Positions 48,858 through 59,475 of a stretch of 64,000 bases of DNA are shown here, in pieces. The notes under the pieces are model-generated. The model saw nothing but the letters and a program-made list of their open reading frames with translations. It was not told the origin of the DNA and did not search any database. Made by a program: the position numbers and the translations under genes. This DNA is from Gemmatimonadota bacterium. GTDB lineage: Bacteria > Gemmatimonadota > Gemmatimonadetes > Longimicrobiales > Gaopeijiaceae. The stretch is taken from NCBI GenBank assembly GCA_009838975.1, contig VXQO01000017.1, positions 41,230 to 105,229 on the forward strand. Reading direction: 5' to 3'. The stretch's first letter is position 1. Every line of letters begins with the position of its first letter.

Positions 48858-49921
48858 CCTGATAGCTCGATGGTCGCCAGCATTTCCCTGTGAATGCGCC
48901 GCCAGTCCCGATCAAGGTTGACCGTCCGAGCTTGGATGCGGAACCCTTCGAGGCGGATATCGGCTCTGAGCGGCTCGCCGACCTCGGGGTACAGCAGGAT
49001 GCCCTCGTGCCTGGGTTGCCCCGGATTCGTCGCTTGGCGGTTTCGCAGGTACGCGAGCAACTGGTACAGGTTGCCGGAGTGCAGCTTGCCCGTGCCGGAA
49101 CCGCGTCCGCGCGCCAGCGCGTCCCGGTAGTATTTCGTGTCGAGGATGATCCGGCGCTCGGCCGATTCCAGGATCACGTCAGCCGTCATGCCCGGGATGC
49201 GAGCCAGGTTGGCGTCGTCTGCGGCACTGGCTTCCCCCCAACGGATTCGGCGGCTGCCTCCCGGATTCACCCGGTACGCGCGCTGCTCGCGCTCATAGAA
49301 TCCCGTGACGAACTCCTCGAAGAGTGCCCACATGGTCGCTTTGTCCCGCCGGAAGTCGCGGAACGTAGTGCGCCCGGTGTTTTCATCGACCACCGCGCTC
49401 TCATACAGCAGCCTGCACACCGAGAGAAGGAACTGGTAGAGCCGCCGGTTGCCCCCGAGTTGGACTTGGCTGAAGGCGTTCCTCGTAAGGCGGGTCCGCG
49501 ACACGCCATCGAGCCTTCTGTAAGCGGAGCGCACGTCGCTACGGACATCGCGGTGCAGCGTGACCCGCCTCCCCAACAGCCCATGCAGTGACGTGCGCAG
49601 GATGCGGTTCGGCCGAGTGTCCACGGACAACTCCTCGAAGTCGCAGGCGGCCCGGCCGCGCGCCCGGAGCGCCCGCTTCGCCGTCTCGCTGACCGCCAGC
49701 TTGCCGCGAATTCCGGCCAGGTCTTGGCGTCGTTCTACGTAGCCGCGGTCGATGCCGCGGCGGAAGAGGTGGCTGACGCCGCCCGCAAGCACCTTGCCGA
49801 GAAGGTCCTGGACCGTCGAGAGGCCGCCGAGCGTGGCCAGCCGTCGGGTGTCACGCTCCTGAATCCGTCCCCAGGCGTAGCATAGGAGGTAGTAGACGTT
49901 GAGGATCGGGATGTTCTTCAA
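48845..49921 (-). CDS. mcrC: McrC-like PD-(D/E)XK subunit of McrBC restriction system
   Basis: KNIPILNVYYLLCYAWGRI...TADVILESAERRIILDTKYYRDAL; TTG start overlapping mcrB stop (TTGA). Confidence 0.85.
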   Translation of the reverse strand: MKNIPILNVYYLLCYAWGRIQERDTRRLATLGGLSTVQDLLGKVLAGGVSHLFRRGIDRGYVERRQDLAGIRGKLAVSETAKRALRARGRAACDFEELSVDTRPNRILRTSLHGLLGRRVTLHRDVRSDVRSAYRRLDGVSRTRLTRNAFSQVQLGGNRRLYQFLLSVCRLLYESAVVDENTGRTTFRDFRRDKATMWALFEEFVTGFYEREQRAYRVNPGGSRRIRWGEASAADDANLARIPGMTADVILESAERRIILDTKYYRDALARGRGSGTGKLHSGNLYQLLAYLRNRQATNPGQPRHEGILLYPEVGEPLRADIRLEGFRIQARTVNLDRDWRRIHREMLATIELSGPDS

Positions 49922-52134
49922 GGTCGGGCGTCGGCGGTGAGTCTCGCCACATCCGTCTCGACATCTTCCGCCGCATCGAACCAGTATTCCCGTAAGAGCG
50001 GAGCGATCTGGGTGTCTACGACGTGCCTGTACCAATCCTCGGAAGGCACATCGCCATCGCCGGGAACGAAGTAGCTGTGGCCGATCCGAAAGCCCCGGCC
50101 GAGTTCCTTGTCGGTTGCGATCTTCTCGTTGAGCTTGCCCATCCGTTCGCAGATGCGGCGGGCCAGGTTCGGATCCGCCTCCTTGTCTGCGAGGTGTTTC
50201 TCGAACGCTTCCCGGCCGTACTCGGTCGCGTATGCGGGCTCCAGCGTCTCGAACGCGAATCGACGACGCAACGCGTAGTCGACTAGGGCCAGCGACCGGT
50301 CGGCAGTGTTCATCATGCCGAGTATGTGGACGTTTTCGGGGACGTGGAACCGCGTGTCGGAGTAGGGCAGCGTGACGGCGTAATCCTCGCTGCGCTTGTC
50401 GGCCTCGATCAACATCAGGAGTTCGCCGAAGATACGGGACAGGTTGCCGCGGTTGATCTCGTCGATGATGAAGACGTAGGGGATGGCCGGGTTGGCCCGT
50501 GCCTGCTCGCAGAAGCGCCGGAAGACGCCGGGCTTCAGGTCGAATCCTCCCTCCTTGGTCGGTCGGAAGCCCTCCACGAAATCCTCGTAGGCGTATGACT
50601 GGTGGAACTGGACCATCTCGATGGGGCCGTCGTCCTTGTGGCCGATGAGGCACCAGGCGATTCGACGCGCGATGAAGGTCTTCCCCGTGCCGGGCGGCCC
50701 TTGGAGGATCAGGTTCTTGCCGGACCTGATGGACTGTAGGAGGCTGGTGAAGTGGCCGGGATCAATGAAGAGGTCTTGCTGGGCTTGCTCGGCCGTATAG
50801 GTCCCTCCTCCGGTTTCTTCCATGAGCCGAAAGGCGAACCGAAGCCACTGCTTGTAATCACTGAAGTCGGTGAGCGTCTTGAGGGCGATTGCGTGCTTCT
50901 TGGGGAGGCGCCAACGACCGGTCTTCTCCCACTTGACGCGACGTACGTGCCGGTATTCCGGGCGGCGCTCGTCGAACTGGTAGTCGGATTCGATGACACC
51001 GTGACCCAACAGCAGCGTACCTCCCTGCTTGGCCACGACATGGTCTCCAACCCGCATCTCGCGGGCGAACTGGTGGCAAGCGAGCGAGTCGTTGGACGGA
51101 TTCGGCCTACCGAGTACTTCACGGAGTCTGCCGTGGATGTCGGATTTGGTTTCAAATTCTCGGAGATCCCCGAGGTCGTCCCACCCGATCGCGATGATCC
51201 CGTTCTCTTGGAACCCGGTCCAGTGCCGCCCACCTCTTCCCGGCGCGAGTGCCCACACCCGAGCCGTACCGAATTTCTCCCGATACCATTGCTCGGGTTC
51301 TCTTGGACCCGGAGGGCCGTTACCGTTTTCGTCCGGCTGCCACACCCTCACATGGGGTTCGTCGTAGAACCCGAAGTCGGTAGCGGCACCGTCCTCTTGG
51401 ATCCTTTTCCGGATGTCGAGGATATGCTGATCTAGGGCGATCCGATCGTTGTAGTCGAACGCCTCCGGGTCTTCCCCACGTTGTTCCGCGAAGGCACGTA
51501 CAATGTCTCTCTTGTGGGAGGCCGTGGCCATGGGCTCGAAGTGGTCGGGAAAGAGCAGATACAAGAGAATGTGCCGTAGCTGTCGGGTTCCCTTCTCGTC
51601 CTGTTCTTCCAGCCACTTCGCGAAAGCCCAAGGATCCGCAAGCTCAGCCTCACGTCGCGACGCCGACAGCCGCGTCCACTCCTCCACCACTCGGATCAAG
51701 AAGAGGAATTCCCACGGCCGATGTGTGTTGAAGGCCGTACCCGTCCTCCCGATGCCATCGTCGAGGGCCTTGCCAAGTTCGAACGTAGCGTCGGGCAGCG
51801 GCTCGCCCGACCATCCCCAGACTTGGCGAATCTGTTGGCGCTTCGTCCCGGAACGCATCGAGCGGCGTACAGGGAACAGGTACATCACCCATAACATCTC
51901 CGCCGCCAACTGCTTCGCTGTTCTGGGGGCACTGTCTAGCTGTGCCTCCAGCTTTTCGATGAAGCTCCCCTTACCCTCATCCAGATTCTCCGCGAAGTGC
52001 TTGACGAGGTGCCCGACATTCTCCGAAGTCCACAGAGGCTTCTCGGTGAACACGGATCCGTCGCCTCGAAGGCAGCGGTCGCGCCAGTGAACAGCCGCCC
52101 GCAGAACAGGATGATCTGACGATGGGTTGGGCAT
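49918..52134 (-). CDS. mcrB: McrB-like AAA+ GTPase with internal EVE domain
   Basis: GPPGTGKTFIARRIAWCLIG...FIIDEINRGNLSRIFGELLMLIEADKR...GMMNTADRSLALVDYALRRRF; EVE-like RVWALAPGRGGRHWTGFQENGIIAIGWDDLGDL. Confidence 0.9.
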   Translation of the reverse strand: MPNPSSDHPVLRAAVHWRDRCLRGDGSVFTEKPLWTSENVGHLVKHFAENLDEGKGSFIEKLEAQLDSAPRTAKQLAAEMLWVMYLFPVRRSMRSGTKRQQIRQVWGWSGEPLPDATFELGKALDDGIGRTGTAFNTHRPWEFLFLIRVVEEWTRLSASRREAELADPWAFAKWLEEQDEKGTRQLRHILLYLLFPDHFEPMATASHKRDIVRAFAEQRGEDPEAFDYNDRIALDQHILDIRKRIQEDGAATDFGFYDEPHVRVWQPDENGNGPPGPREPEQWYREKFGTARVWALAPGRGGRHWTGFQENGIIAIGWDDLGDLREFETKSDIHGRLREVLGRPNPSNDSLACHQFAREMRVGDHVVAKQGGTLLLGHGVIESDYQFDERRPEYRHVRRVKWEKTGRWRLPKKHAIALKTLTDFSDYKQWLRFAFRLMEETGGGTYTAEQAQQDLFIDPGHFTSLLQSIRSGKNLILQGPPGTGKTFIARRIAWCLIGHKDDGPIEMVQFHQSYAYEDFVEGFRPTKEGGFDLKPGVFRRFCEQARANPAIPYVFIIDEINRGNLSRIFGELLMLIEADKRSEDYAVTLPYSDTRFHVPENVHILGMMNTADRSLALVDYALRRRFAFETLEPAYATEYGREAFEKHLADKEADPNLARRICERMGKLNEKIATDKELGRGFRIGHSYFVPGDGDVPSEDWYRHVVDTQIAPLLREYWFDAAEDVETDVARLTADARP

Positions 52135-52657
52135 CTCTTCAGGTCTCCGCTTCGTCGGGGGTACGACATCGGTCCTCGCATTCGGGGCTCATTCAGGAAA
52201 GATACCACGACGGGGCTCTTGACTGCATTTCGGGGAGCCGCACATCGCGCCCCCGGTCCGGTGGGCTGTCCTCGGCGTGGCGCTCCGGCAGGTCTGGCTG
52301 TCTGATCCGCCTGTGCGACTTGAGTTTCTGAACCTGTGCAAGTCGGCCCCCGGAACAATCCGCGCCGGGGCAACCGATTGGACCGATTTCGTTCCGGCGA
52401 TGCAGCAAGGGGGTGCGCTTCGAGGTCGTGGATGAGGACGAGTGGCAGGAACGCTTGAACGGGGAATGTTGTTTCTGGGACGCGGGTTGAAGGAGGGGCG
52501 TCCACATACGGATTATTCCCGTCAATTGGTTGCGGTTTTCCGGCAATTCGGCCACGGTCCAGCAAGGTCCAACTCAACGGCAGGAATGGCGGATCATGCA
52601 GCCCTGTTTGAACTTACGTGACCTCCTGCCGTGATTTGAGCCTCGGACGTTCCGCAT

Positions 52658-52716
52658 ACCCCGTGTATAACACGGAGGCTGACGAGGGGTGGCACCGCCC
52701 CCCCTTCGATCCCCCC
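52658..52716 (-). repeat. Multi-hairpin repeat copy F
   Basis: minus GGGGATCGAAGGGGGGGCGGTGCCACCCCTCGTCAGCCTCCGTGTTATACACGGGG. Confidence 0.65.
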
Positions 52717-52823
52717 CCAAGTACGCCCTTGGGGGGCGTGCACGCGGCGCTTGTGTGACCGCCCCAGAGGGCGGGATCACCATAGCATCTGGGCCACTCC
52801 GGGCAGCGTCAATCCGTCGGCGG

Positions 52824-54101
52824 CTACGGGCGGTCCTGTTGCCGCGCCGACGGCCGCAGCCGCTTCACCACCACCGTCTCCACGTCCATTTCGTCCTGTT
52901 CGACGAAAGCGGCCAAGCCGTCCGGGCCGAGAGCGTCCGGCAGCGCGATCGAGCCCGCCGGATAGGTCCCGATGTAGCGCCCCTCCATGGTCACAACATC
53001 GATGGGGCCATCATCGTCGCTGGGCTCCTCCCCGCGCCTTTGCACCCAGATCTCACCGTTCCAACTCGTTCTCAGCCCCCGTACAATCGACACCTCGGTG
53101 AAGACCCCCACCCTGTCGAGAAGCTGGACTTGCGGGAAATACTCCACGCCGTTGACCACCATTCTCGGCCCCTGGCCCGCAGCCGCGAGAGCCGCCCGCC
53201 GTTCTCGCTCGTTCTCGATCATCCGGTCGGTGACCCGGGTCGGCTGGAGGGGCCGCTGCAGGATTCGGAAGACCCCCGCCCCGGAGCGCGCGATCTTGAT
53301 CGCGTACGCCGACGAGTCGGAAAACGCCACGCTACCGTCTGGAAGCACTCCGGCCAGCATCATCGGACCGAACACCTGCGGGGGCGGTAGTCGGAAGCTA
53401 GGCCGACCGCCGATCGGTAGCTCGGTTGGGTCTCCGCCTTCCGGAAGCCAGCCCTCCGCAACGGTGTCCTTCACTGCCATTTCGCCGGTCAGGATGAGCC
53501 GTTCGACCGGTCGCGACGTGGGCGGAGTCGTTCGCGCCGTGGTGCCGGAGCCCATCCTGAGCAACTGCGCGCCCACGGCGGAGTAGACGGCTTCTCCACG
53601 CGGGTCGGGAAGGATGTCTGTGATTCGCACGTTACCCGGCTCGGGTGCCATCCGCACCGTGCGCTCGAATTCGCCGTCCGCATCGAAGATGTGGTAGCCG
53701 CGGTGACCGAGATCCCCCATCACGACCCGCCCGTCGGGCATGACGGCGAAGCCGTCTGGACTCCGGAACTCCCCGGGTCCATCGCCTTCCCGCCCGAACG
53801 CCCGTTGGAACCCGCCGTCCGCGCCCACGACGATGATTCGATCCGCTTGGTTGTCGAACACGTAGAGCTGGCCTGCGGCATCGAACGCCACGCGGCGCAC
53901 GTTGCCGAACTGTTCCCAGTCCTCACCCAACGCCGACCCGACCCTGTAGACCTCGTCCAAGGTGGGATTCAGCTCGCGGTCTTCAGCAGGCAGTTCAATG
54001 ACCTCCTGGGCCACCGCCGGGGCTGCGGCCATTAGTAGCGCCAGCGCGCCTGCTATCGATTCACGGTACACGACTCGGTGTTCTCCATCGGTCAGATTCA
54101 C
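52824..54101 (-). CDS. 6-bladed beta-propeller secreted protein
   Basis: [54 protein letters not shown]. Confidence 0.82.
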   Translation of the reverse strand: MNLTDGEHRVVYRESIAGALALLMAAAPAVAQEVIELPAEDRELNPTLDEVYRVGSALGEDWEQFGNVRRVAFDAAGQLYVFDNQADRIIVVGADGGFQRAFGREGDGPGEFRSPDGFAVMPDGRVVMGDLGHRGYHIFDADGEFERTVRMAPEPGNVRITDILPDPRGEAVYSAVGAQLLRMGSGTTARTTPPTSRPVERLILTGEMAVKDTVAEGWLPEGGDPTELPIGGRPSFRLPPPQVFGPMMLAGVLPDGSVAFSDSSAYAIKIARSGAGVFRILQRPLQPTRVTDRMIENERERRAALAAAGQGPRMVVNGVEYFPQVQLLDRVGVFTEVSIVRGLRTSWNGEIWVQRRGEEPSDDDGPIDVVTMEGRYIGTYPAGSIALPDALGPDGLAAFVEQDEMDVETVVVKRLRPSARQQDRP

Positions 54102-54472
54102 ACGGCTCTCACCACCCCTCGCCCCAATCCACGGTTAGATGGTGCCCGGTCCGTTTCCGTTGCCCGATAGCCGCACCGGAAGCCCCCAAGAATGCGCCGT
54201 GACCGCCTTCGTCCGAGATGCGGTGGCGAGCAGCGTCCGGTGGAAAACTACACGAGGCTTGGCGGTCTGCACGATGCACTACCAGGCCATCGATGCGGGG
54301 TGATTCGGACACGCCACGCCGTCGCCCTTCCGACGAGGCGGTATGGTCGGCGGGCGTGATGCGGCCGAAGTGCTGATGACGGTGCGGCGCTCAGGCCCGA
54401 GCGCACCGGCGCCGGTGTTGGGGACGCGGCCTTCCGCGTCCCTCCGCTGACCGCTGAGCGACGCGGAATGCT

Positions 54473-54564
54473 GGGGGTTCAAGGGGGGCGCAGCGTCCCC
54501 CTCGCCAGCCGCAGTGTTCAACACTGCGTCGGCTGGCTTAGGATCGGTAACGGTCCTGAGCCAG
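54473..54564 (+). repeat. Multi-hairpin repeat copy A
   Basis: GGGGGTTCAAGGGGGGCGCAGCGTCCCCCTCGCCAGCC-GCAGTGTTCAACACTGC-GTCGGCTGGCTTAGGA...TCCTGAGCCAGC. Confidence 0.75.
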
Positions 54565-54659
54565 CACCTCACCGAACCGGCCCGGCTTCCGAATCGCGAC
54601 GCTCCCCTAAGAGCCGGATTCGGGCGACGCGGACTTAGCGGAAGACAGCCGGTTTCGCT

Positions 54660-55889
54660 TCAGCCAATCGACGTGCTCTCCACCGCGATGCGGGCACGGA
54701 CGACGTACTGCACGTCCAATTCGTCCGTCACGATCAGCCATGCCGAGTCTCCCCGCACAACCGGCGCGACTTGGTCCCAAAGGTTGAGGCCCGCCCGCAA
54801 GCTCGCCGTTCCAAGATGGCTGCCCTCCCCCGAGTAGACATCGAACAGGACTCCCCCGTCCGCCGACGGGGTGCGCACCCACAGGTTGCGCTCGACCGAC
54901 TCGAAGATGGCCTCGACGGCGGGCTTGACCGTAGGCACCCTGGTCAGGTCCCATTCGCCACTCGCGCCCGCGTCCGAGAGTATCTGGCGCAACTCGTCGA
55001 TCACCGAGTCCCGCTCGACCTCGGGCACGGGGACGGCGGGTCGGCGGGTTTCGACCACGAAGGTCGTTTCCCCGCCCGGCTCGCGTTGCGTCATGCGGTA
55101 CGCGGGATCGCCCGCCCGAGTGGACCACACAGCGCCTCGCGAATCGATGAAACTGACCGTGGACGCGAAGAACGGGATCCCGTACATCGAGTAGCCACCA
55201 TTCAACTCCAGATAGAACGCGCCGGACTGACTGTCGGGATCGAACTCTTCGTCTTCCGGGTTATCGCTTGGCAGCGGCAGTGAGTCTACCAGCGTCATCG
55301 TCAAGTCGTAGACGCGAATGTGGTACCGGTTCCCGCTCGACCACGGTCTGTAGATGCGGCTCCCGTCCACGATCGCGCCGTCCCACACCCAGCTGTAGCT
55401 CCCGCCGGCGAGCGGAAAGGACTCGATGAAGCCGTCTTCGGGATCAAAGACCGACATGCGCCCGTTGCGCGCATCCGGGACCCAAAGACGCCCGTTGGGG
55501 CCGAGCATGAGACCGTTCGCATCCACGAACTCGCCGGGTCCCTGCCCCTTGCCGCCATGGCTGGCGACGTGAGCGCCATCGGGGCCGAACACTCGCAGTT
55601 CCTGAATCTGGGAATCCAGGACGGCGAAGCCCCCGCCTTCCAGCGCCACGAGGCCTTTCAGATAGGCGAAGGCGTCCGGTCCGGTGCCCTCGAGGGTGCC
55701 GACGCGTAGTTCCTCGACAAGCGTCCAAGTCGGAGATGCGTTCGCAGCCGGGATGTTCGTGATGTGGACCGTACCGGAAGCCAGCGTGTCCAGTAGCGTG
55801 GTCCAGTCGCTGCGGGACTCGGAGTCCCCGCACCCGGCCAACGCCATCCACGCCCCGGCGATCAGTATCGCTTGCGTTCGTTCGTACAT
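54660..55889 (-). CDS. 6-bladed beta-propeller lipoprotein
   Basis: LVALEGGGFAVLDSQIQELRVFGPDGAHVASHGGKGQGPGEFVDANGLMLGPNGRLWV; lipobox MALAGCGDSE. Confidence 0.82.
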   Translation of the reverse strand: MYERTQAILIAGAWMALAGCGDSESRSDWTTLLDTLASGTVHITNIPAANASPTWTLVEELRVGTLEGTGPDAFAYLKGLVALEGGGFAVLDSQIQELRVFGPDGAHVASHGGKGQGPGEFVDANGLMLGPNGRLWVPDARNGRMSVFDPEDGFIESFPLAGGSYSWVWDGAIVDGSRIYRPWSSGNRYHIRVYDLTMTLVDSLPLPSDNPEDEEFDPDSQSGAFYLELNGGYSMYGIPFFASTVSFIDSRGAVWSTRAGDPAYRMTQREPGGETTFVVETRRPAVPVPEVERDSVIDELRQILSDAGASGEWDLTRVPTVKPAVEAIFESVERNLWVRTPSADGGVLFDVYSGEGSHLGTASLRAGLNLWDQVAPVVRGDSAWLIVTDELDVQYVVRARIAVESTSIG

Positions 55890-56115
55890 CTTTCAACTCC
55901 GTCTCGCCATCAGCACGACAGGCGGGCCACCTCGCGCCGCCCGCCGCGTCCAAGATCGCACTGCTGACGGGTGCTCGCCACGCCAACGGCGACGCAACGT
56001 CGTCCTCGACAGGCTCCTTGCCTACATTGAATGGGACGAATCTGAAGGTGCTGAGCGCCCGCTGCGATGCGTTTGGCTGCCTCTGTTTCTCCCTTGGCAT
56101 GAAGGACGAACCGAA

Positions 56116-57363
56116 ATGAGGAATCTGGACAACACGACAACGGCGCGAGCGCGACGCCTCGCGGCGCTCCTCCCTTTCTCCCTCTTGGTGGCCTGCGGCG
56201 ATGCCGGGGACGAATCGGCCACCGGGGCCACCGGAACTTTGGACGGCCCGGACGTGATCGTGAACGCCGTGACCGAGGAGGTCTTCACCGTGGGGTCCGT
56301 CCTAGGCGACACTTGGGACACCTTCGGCAGCGTGCGCTCGGTGCACTTCGACGCGCAGTCCAACCTTCACATCCTCGATAGCCAACTCGATCACATCCTC
56401 GTGGTCGGGCCGGACGGTTCGCTGGTCCGTACCGTCGGTGGCCGAGGGGAGGGACCCGGGGAGTTCAACAACGTCGTGTCGGTCATCGTTGGGCGCGACG
56501 GCTCCTACACCGTGTTGGGATTCACGACGATCGATCTCCTCCACCCCGACGGCGAGTTCGTGCGGCGCGTCACCATGGATCCGATGACGACGGGATTGAT
56601 CTTCTCCTCGATGGCGCTTCCCGACGGCCGCCTGGTCACATCCGCGCTCCAGCGCTTCGGAGCTCAGGACGATCATTACGAGGCAGGCCGCCCCATCCAT
56701 GTCTTCCCGCTGGACGGTGCCGAGTCGGAAGTCCTATACACGGCTTGGGAGCTGCCCCCGGAGGGCGAAGACGAAAGCACGATCGAGTCGTCAGGGTCGG
56801 GTGCAGTGCGCATGTACCGGGCGGCGGGTCGTGCCTTCGAGCCCCGCCTCCAATACGACCTTCTGACAGATGGCCGCCTGGCGCTGATCGACTCGATCGG
56901 ATACCGCGTCAAGCTCGTTGGACTCGACGGAACCGTCACCGGAACCATCGAGCGGCCGATTGCGCCACTTCGGGTCGACGATGCGATCATGGAGGCGGAA
57001 CGCGAGCGCTACCGCGAGCGCGAGGCATCGGAGGTCGTGAGCTCGGGGGGAGTCAACGTACAGGTCGAGCGGGAGGGCGCGGAGGGACGCACCTTCGCTG
57101 CGGAGCTGCCGGTATTGTATGCCTTGGACGTGGACTGGGACGACCGCATCTGGCTGGAACGCTGGGGTCCGACCGGCGACGACGACGGTCCGACCGATGT
57201 CGTGACCCCCGACGGCGACTACATCGGCACGCTGCCGCCGGACGGGCTCCGGACGCCCGACGCCTTCGGCCCCGACGGGCTCATGGCCTACATCGAACGA
57301 GACGAGATGGACGTGCAGACCGTGCGCGTGGTCAGGCTGATTGCGTTGGAGCCGCAAGGATGA
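56116..57363 (+). CDS. 6-bladed beta-propeller lipoprotein
   Basis: FGSVRSVHFDAQSNLHILDSQLDHILVVGPDGSLVRTVGGRGEGPGEFNNVVSV; lipobox LLVACGDAG. Confidence 0.84.
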   Translation: MRNLDNTTTARARRLAALLPFSLLVACGDAGDESATGATGTLDGPDVIVNAVTEEVFTVGSVLGDTWDTFGSVRSVHFDAQSNLHILDSQLDHILVVGPDGSLVRTVGGRGEGPGEFNNVVSVIVGRDGSYTVLGFTTIDLLHPDGEFVRRVTMDPMTTGLIFSSMALPDGRLVTSALQRFGAQDDHYEAGRPIHVFPLDGAESEVLYTAWELPPEGEDESTIESSGSGAVRMYRAAGRAFEPRLQYDLLTDGRLALIDSIGYRVKLVGLDGTVTGTIERPIAPLRVDDAIMEAERERYREREASEVVSSGGVNVQVEREGAEGRTFAAELPVLYALDVDWDDRIWLERWGPTGDDDGPTDVVTPDGDYIGTLPPDGLRTPDAFGPDGLMAYIERDEMDVQTVRVVRLIALEPQG

Positions 57364-57517
57364 AACGATCCGTGGGGTCCGCCAACGTCCGGCAAAGTCG
57401 CACGGAATCCCGTTTGGGAATAGGGATGTAAAAAGGGGATGCGAGATAGTCCAAAGACCCTAAACCATTGCAGTATATGCAAGTTGCGAAATATCCGCAG
57501 AATAGCTCTGCTATGCG

Positions 57518-57550
57518 CCCTTCGTCGCGCCTTGCCAGCCCGACAGTCGG
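57518..57550 (+). repeat. Degenerate partial copy of hairpin repeat
   Basis: GCGCCCTTCGTCGCGCCTTGCCAGCCCGACAGTCGG resembles ..CGCCCCTCGCCAGCC + inner palindrome. Confidence 0.35.
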
Positions 57551-57636
57551 TCGTGGATTCGCATCTGCTCATGGAGGTTGAACTTACGGGATTGGCCGGT
57601 CGGATTCCAGCCGTTTGACTCCCGCCGATTGCGGAT

Positions 57637-58797
57637 CTAGTCGCGGAGTCTTCTACGGGCTTCCAGAGCCGTCCGAAGCTGTCCCTCATTCGCGCGCTGA
57701 TAACACTGAAGAACCGTCTTGGCCGTCTTCCAGCCGCCCAGCTCGCAGAGCACCTTGAGCGGCTGGTCCATCAGGTCGCTGGCGAACTTCCGCCGCAGCG
57801 AGTGCCAGCCCCTTCCCCGCTTGGGCTCCAGCCCCGCCAGCCTCTCGGCCCTGCCCCACCATTCTCGCGCCACCCCGGGTCCCATGCACTTCGAGGGATT
57901 CTTGGGCGCGGGCAGCACCGGAGCTTCCCCGGGTCCGGGGTTCTTCCTCCGCGTTCCTTCCAGAACTTCGAGCGCCTCGACCGTGACGGGCGTGACGTGC
58001 TCGTGTCCCGACTTGTCGTGCTCGGCCCGCCAGCGGATGGTCCGGCCCTCGAAATCGATGTCGAGCCACCGAAGGTGGCGTATTGCGCCGATGCGGTGGC
58101 CGGTTTCGTGCGCGAGCACGAGCGCGACGCGGAACCGCCAGTCCACCCGCCCGGAGACTTCCAGCAGCGCCCGGTACTCCTCCTCCGTGAGCACCACCCG
58201 GGTCGGGTTCTTCTCCGTGGGCTTCCTGAGGCCCTTGAGCGGGTTCCTGTCGAGCAACAACCGGCCCTGCTCGTCCCTCGACCTCGCGGCCCAGTTGAGA
58301 ACCGCGATCAGGAACTTCAGGTCGTATTCGACCATCCGGTCGCTCACGGGCCTGCCGCTCGGTCCGATCCTGCCCGCCCGCCGCTCCCTGATGAAGCGGT
58401 CCCAGTCCCTCTGTGACAGGGTGGCCGGGTCGCGGTTCCGTCCGAAGAAACGGAGGAACATGCGCGTGGCGGTCCGGTCGTAGCGACGAGATTTCCAGCC
58501 CTTGGTGGGCGTCACCTCCTCGCCGTAGATGTCAAAAAGCTCGCCCAGCTTGAGTGGCTCGGGCTCGGCTTCCTGCTTGCCGCTCGGGTCCGGGCCGACG
58601 AAGCCCGCGGCGAATTCGTCCGCCTGCTTCTTCGCCCTCGGCCAATCGCGGTGCCCCAGCGACCGGCTCCGCCTGCGCCCGTTCTCGCGCCACTCAATCT
58701 GGAAGTTGCCGGTCTTCGGGTCCGGGAAGATCCGGACCCGGTTCCGGCCCCATTCGCCAGCGCCGTACGAGCGCCGACTTCGTTTCGTGCGTGCCAT
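57637..58797 (-). CDS. Tyrosine-type site-specific integrase (copy 4, close paralog of copy 3)
   Basis: MARTKRSRRSYGAGEWGRNRVRIFPDPKTGNFQIEWRENGRRRSRSLGHRDWPRAKKQADE...HSLRRKFASDLMDQPLKVLCELGGWKTAKTVLQCYQR. Confidence 0.88.
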   Translation of the reverse strand: MARTKRSRRSYGAGEWGRNRVRIFPDPKTGNFQIEWRENGRRRSRSLGHRDWPRAKKQADEFAAGFVGPDPSGKQEAEPEPLKLGELFDIYGEEVTPTKGWKSRRYDRTATRMFLRFFGRNRDPATLSQRDWDRFIRERRAGRIGPSGRPVSDRMVEYDLKFLIAVLNWAARSRDEQGRLLLDRNPLKGLRKPTEKNPTRVVLTEEEYRALLEVSGRVDWRFRVALVLAHETGHRIGAIRHLRWLDIDFEGRTIRWRAEHDKSGHEHVTPVTVEALEVLEGTRRKNPGPGEAPVLPAPKNPSKCMGPGVAREWWGRAERLAGLEPKRGRGWHSLRRKFASDLMDQPLKVLCELGGWKTAKTVLQCYQRANEGQLRTALEARRRLRD

Positions 58798-58924
58798 CGT
58801 TCGATTCCTCTCTCGATTGATGGACTGCACGATCTGCGCAACGAAGTATCGCGGAGAGCAGCGTTCTCCGCCAGAAGAAGTGCTCGAAGCGCGTGGCATC
58901 CTCCGCGAAATCGGGCCGGAAATC

Positions 58925-59030
58925 CGCCGTCTACCGGTCGCGCCGCAGCTTCCCGATCTTCGGGCGGGAAGCGATGACGTGGAGGTGGTTCTCGGCACTC
59001 CCGATGCCGATCCAGAGGTGCACATGTGAC
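58925..59030 (-). pseudogene. Possible relaxase (MobA) remnant
   Basis: frame reads HLWIGIGSAENHLHVIASRPKIGKLRRDR*, resembling HVHVLAAR motif of mobA at 46018-47589. Confidence 0.3.
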
Positions 59031-59082
59031 GCGAGGGTCGTTGTGCACGGAAAAGCTTCCTCGACGTGCACAGTACCGATTC

Positions 59083-59250
59083 CGCAAGTCGCTAGCGTTG
59101 TGGGACTTGCGATCTGTTCACCGGCGCACCGGTGCCGTGTCGGCCTTCAGGCCGATGCCGGTAGCGACCCATGTGTTTCGATGCCTGTCGTGGCATCGGC
59201 GGAGGTTGGGATGTGCACTCCACCCCAACTCCGCCATGGGTCGCTACCGG
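59083..59250. other. Highly structured non-coding element: hairpins 59083-59111, 59119-59134, 59140-59155 and three-way junction 59158-59250
   Basis: 16-bp perfect arms CCGGTAGCGACCCATG/CATGGGTCGCTACCGG enclosing CGATGCC/GGCATCG and CGGAGgTTGGG/CCCAACTCCG. Confidence 0.65.
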
Positions 59251-59475
59251 GCCAGCAATCCCGTGCGGGAAGGCACCGGCCAAGGCGCGCGTCAGCGGTG
59301 CTTTACTGCCGTGGGCTGGATCGACCGAACGAACCAGCCGGGAAGCTGGAATCGCCCCGGTGTCGCGAACTGTGCGGCCGCAAGCGGATCACTGCGAAGC
59401 GGGTTCACTCGTCGTCGGCACTTCGCCCCGCGGCAACGGAATCCGACCGCTTCTGGATTACCTTAATGACGGCCC

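Noticed and set aside
59158-59250. Hammerhead ribozyme interpretation of the three-way junction
   Set aside because: No CUGANGA/GAAA core at the junction.
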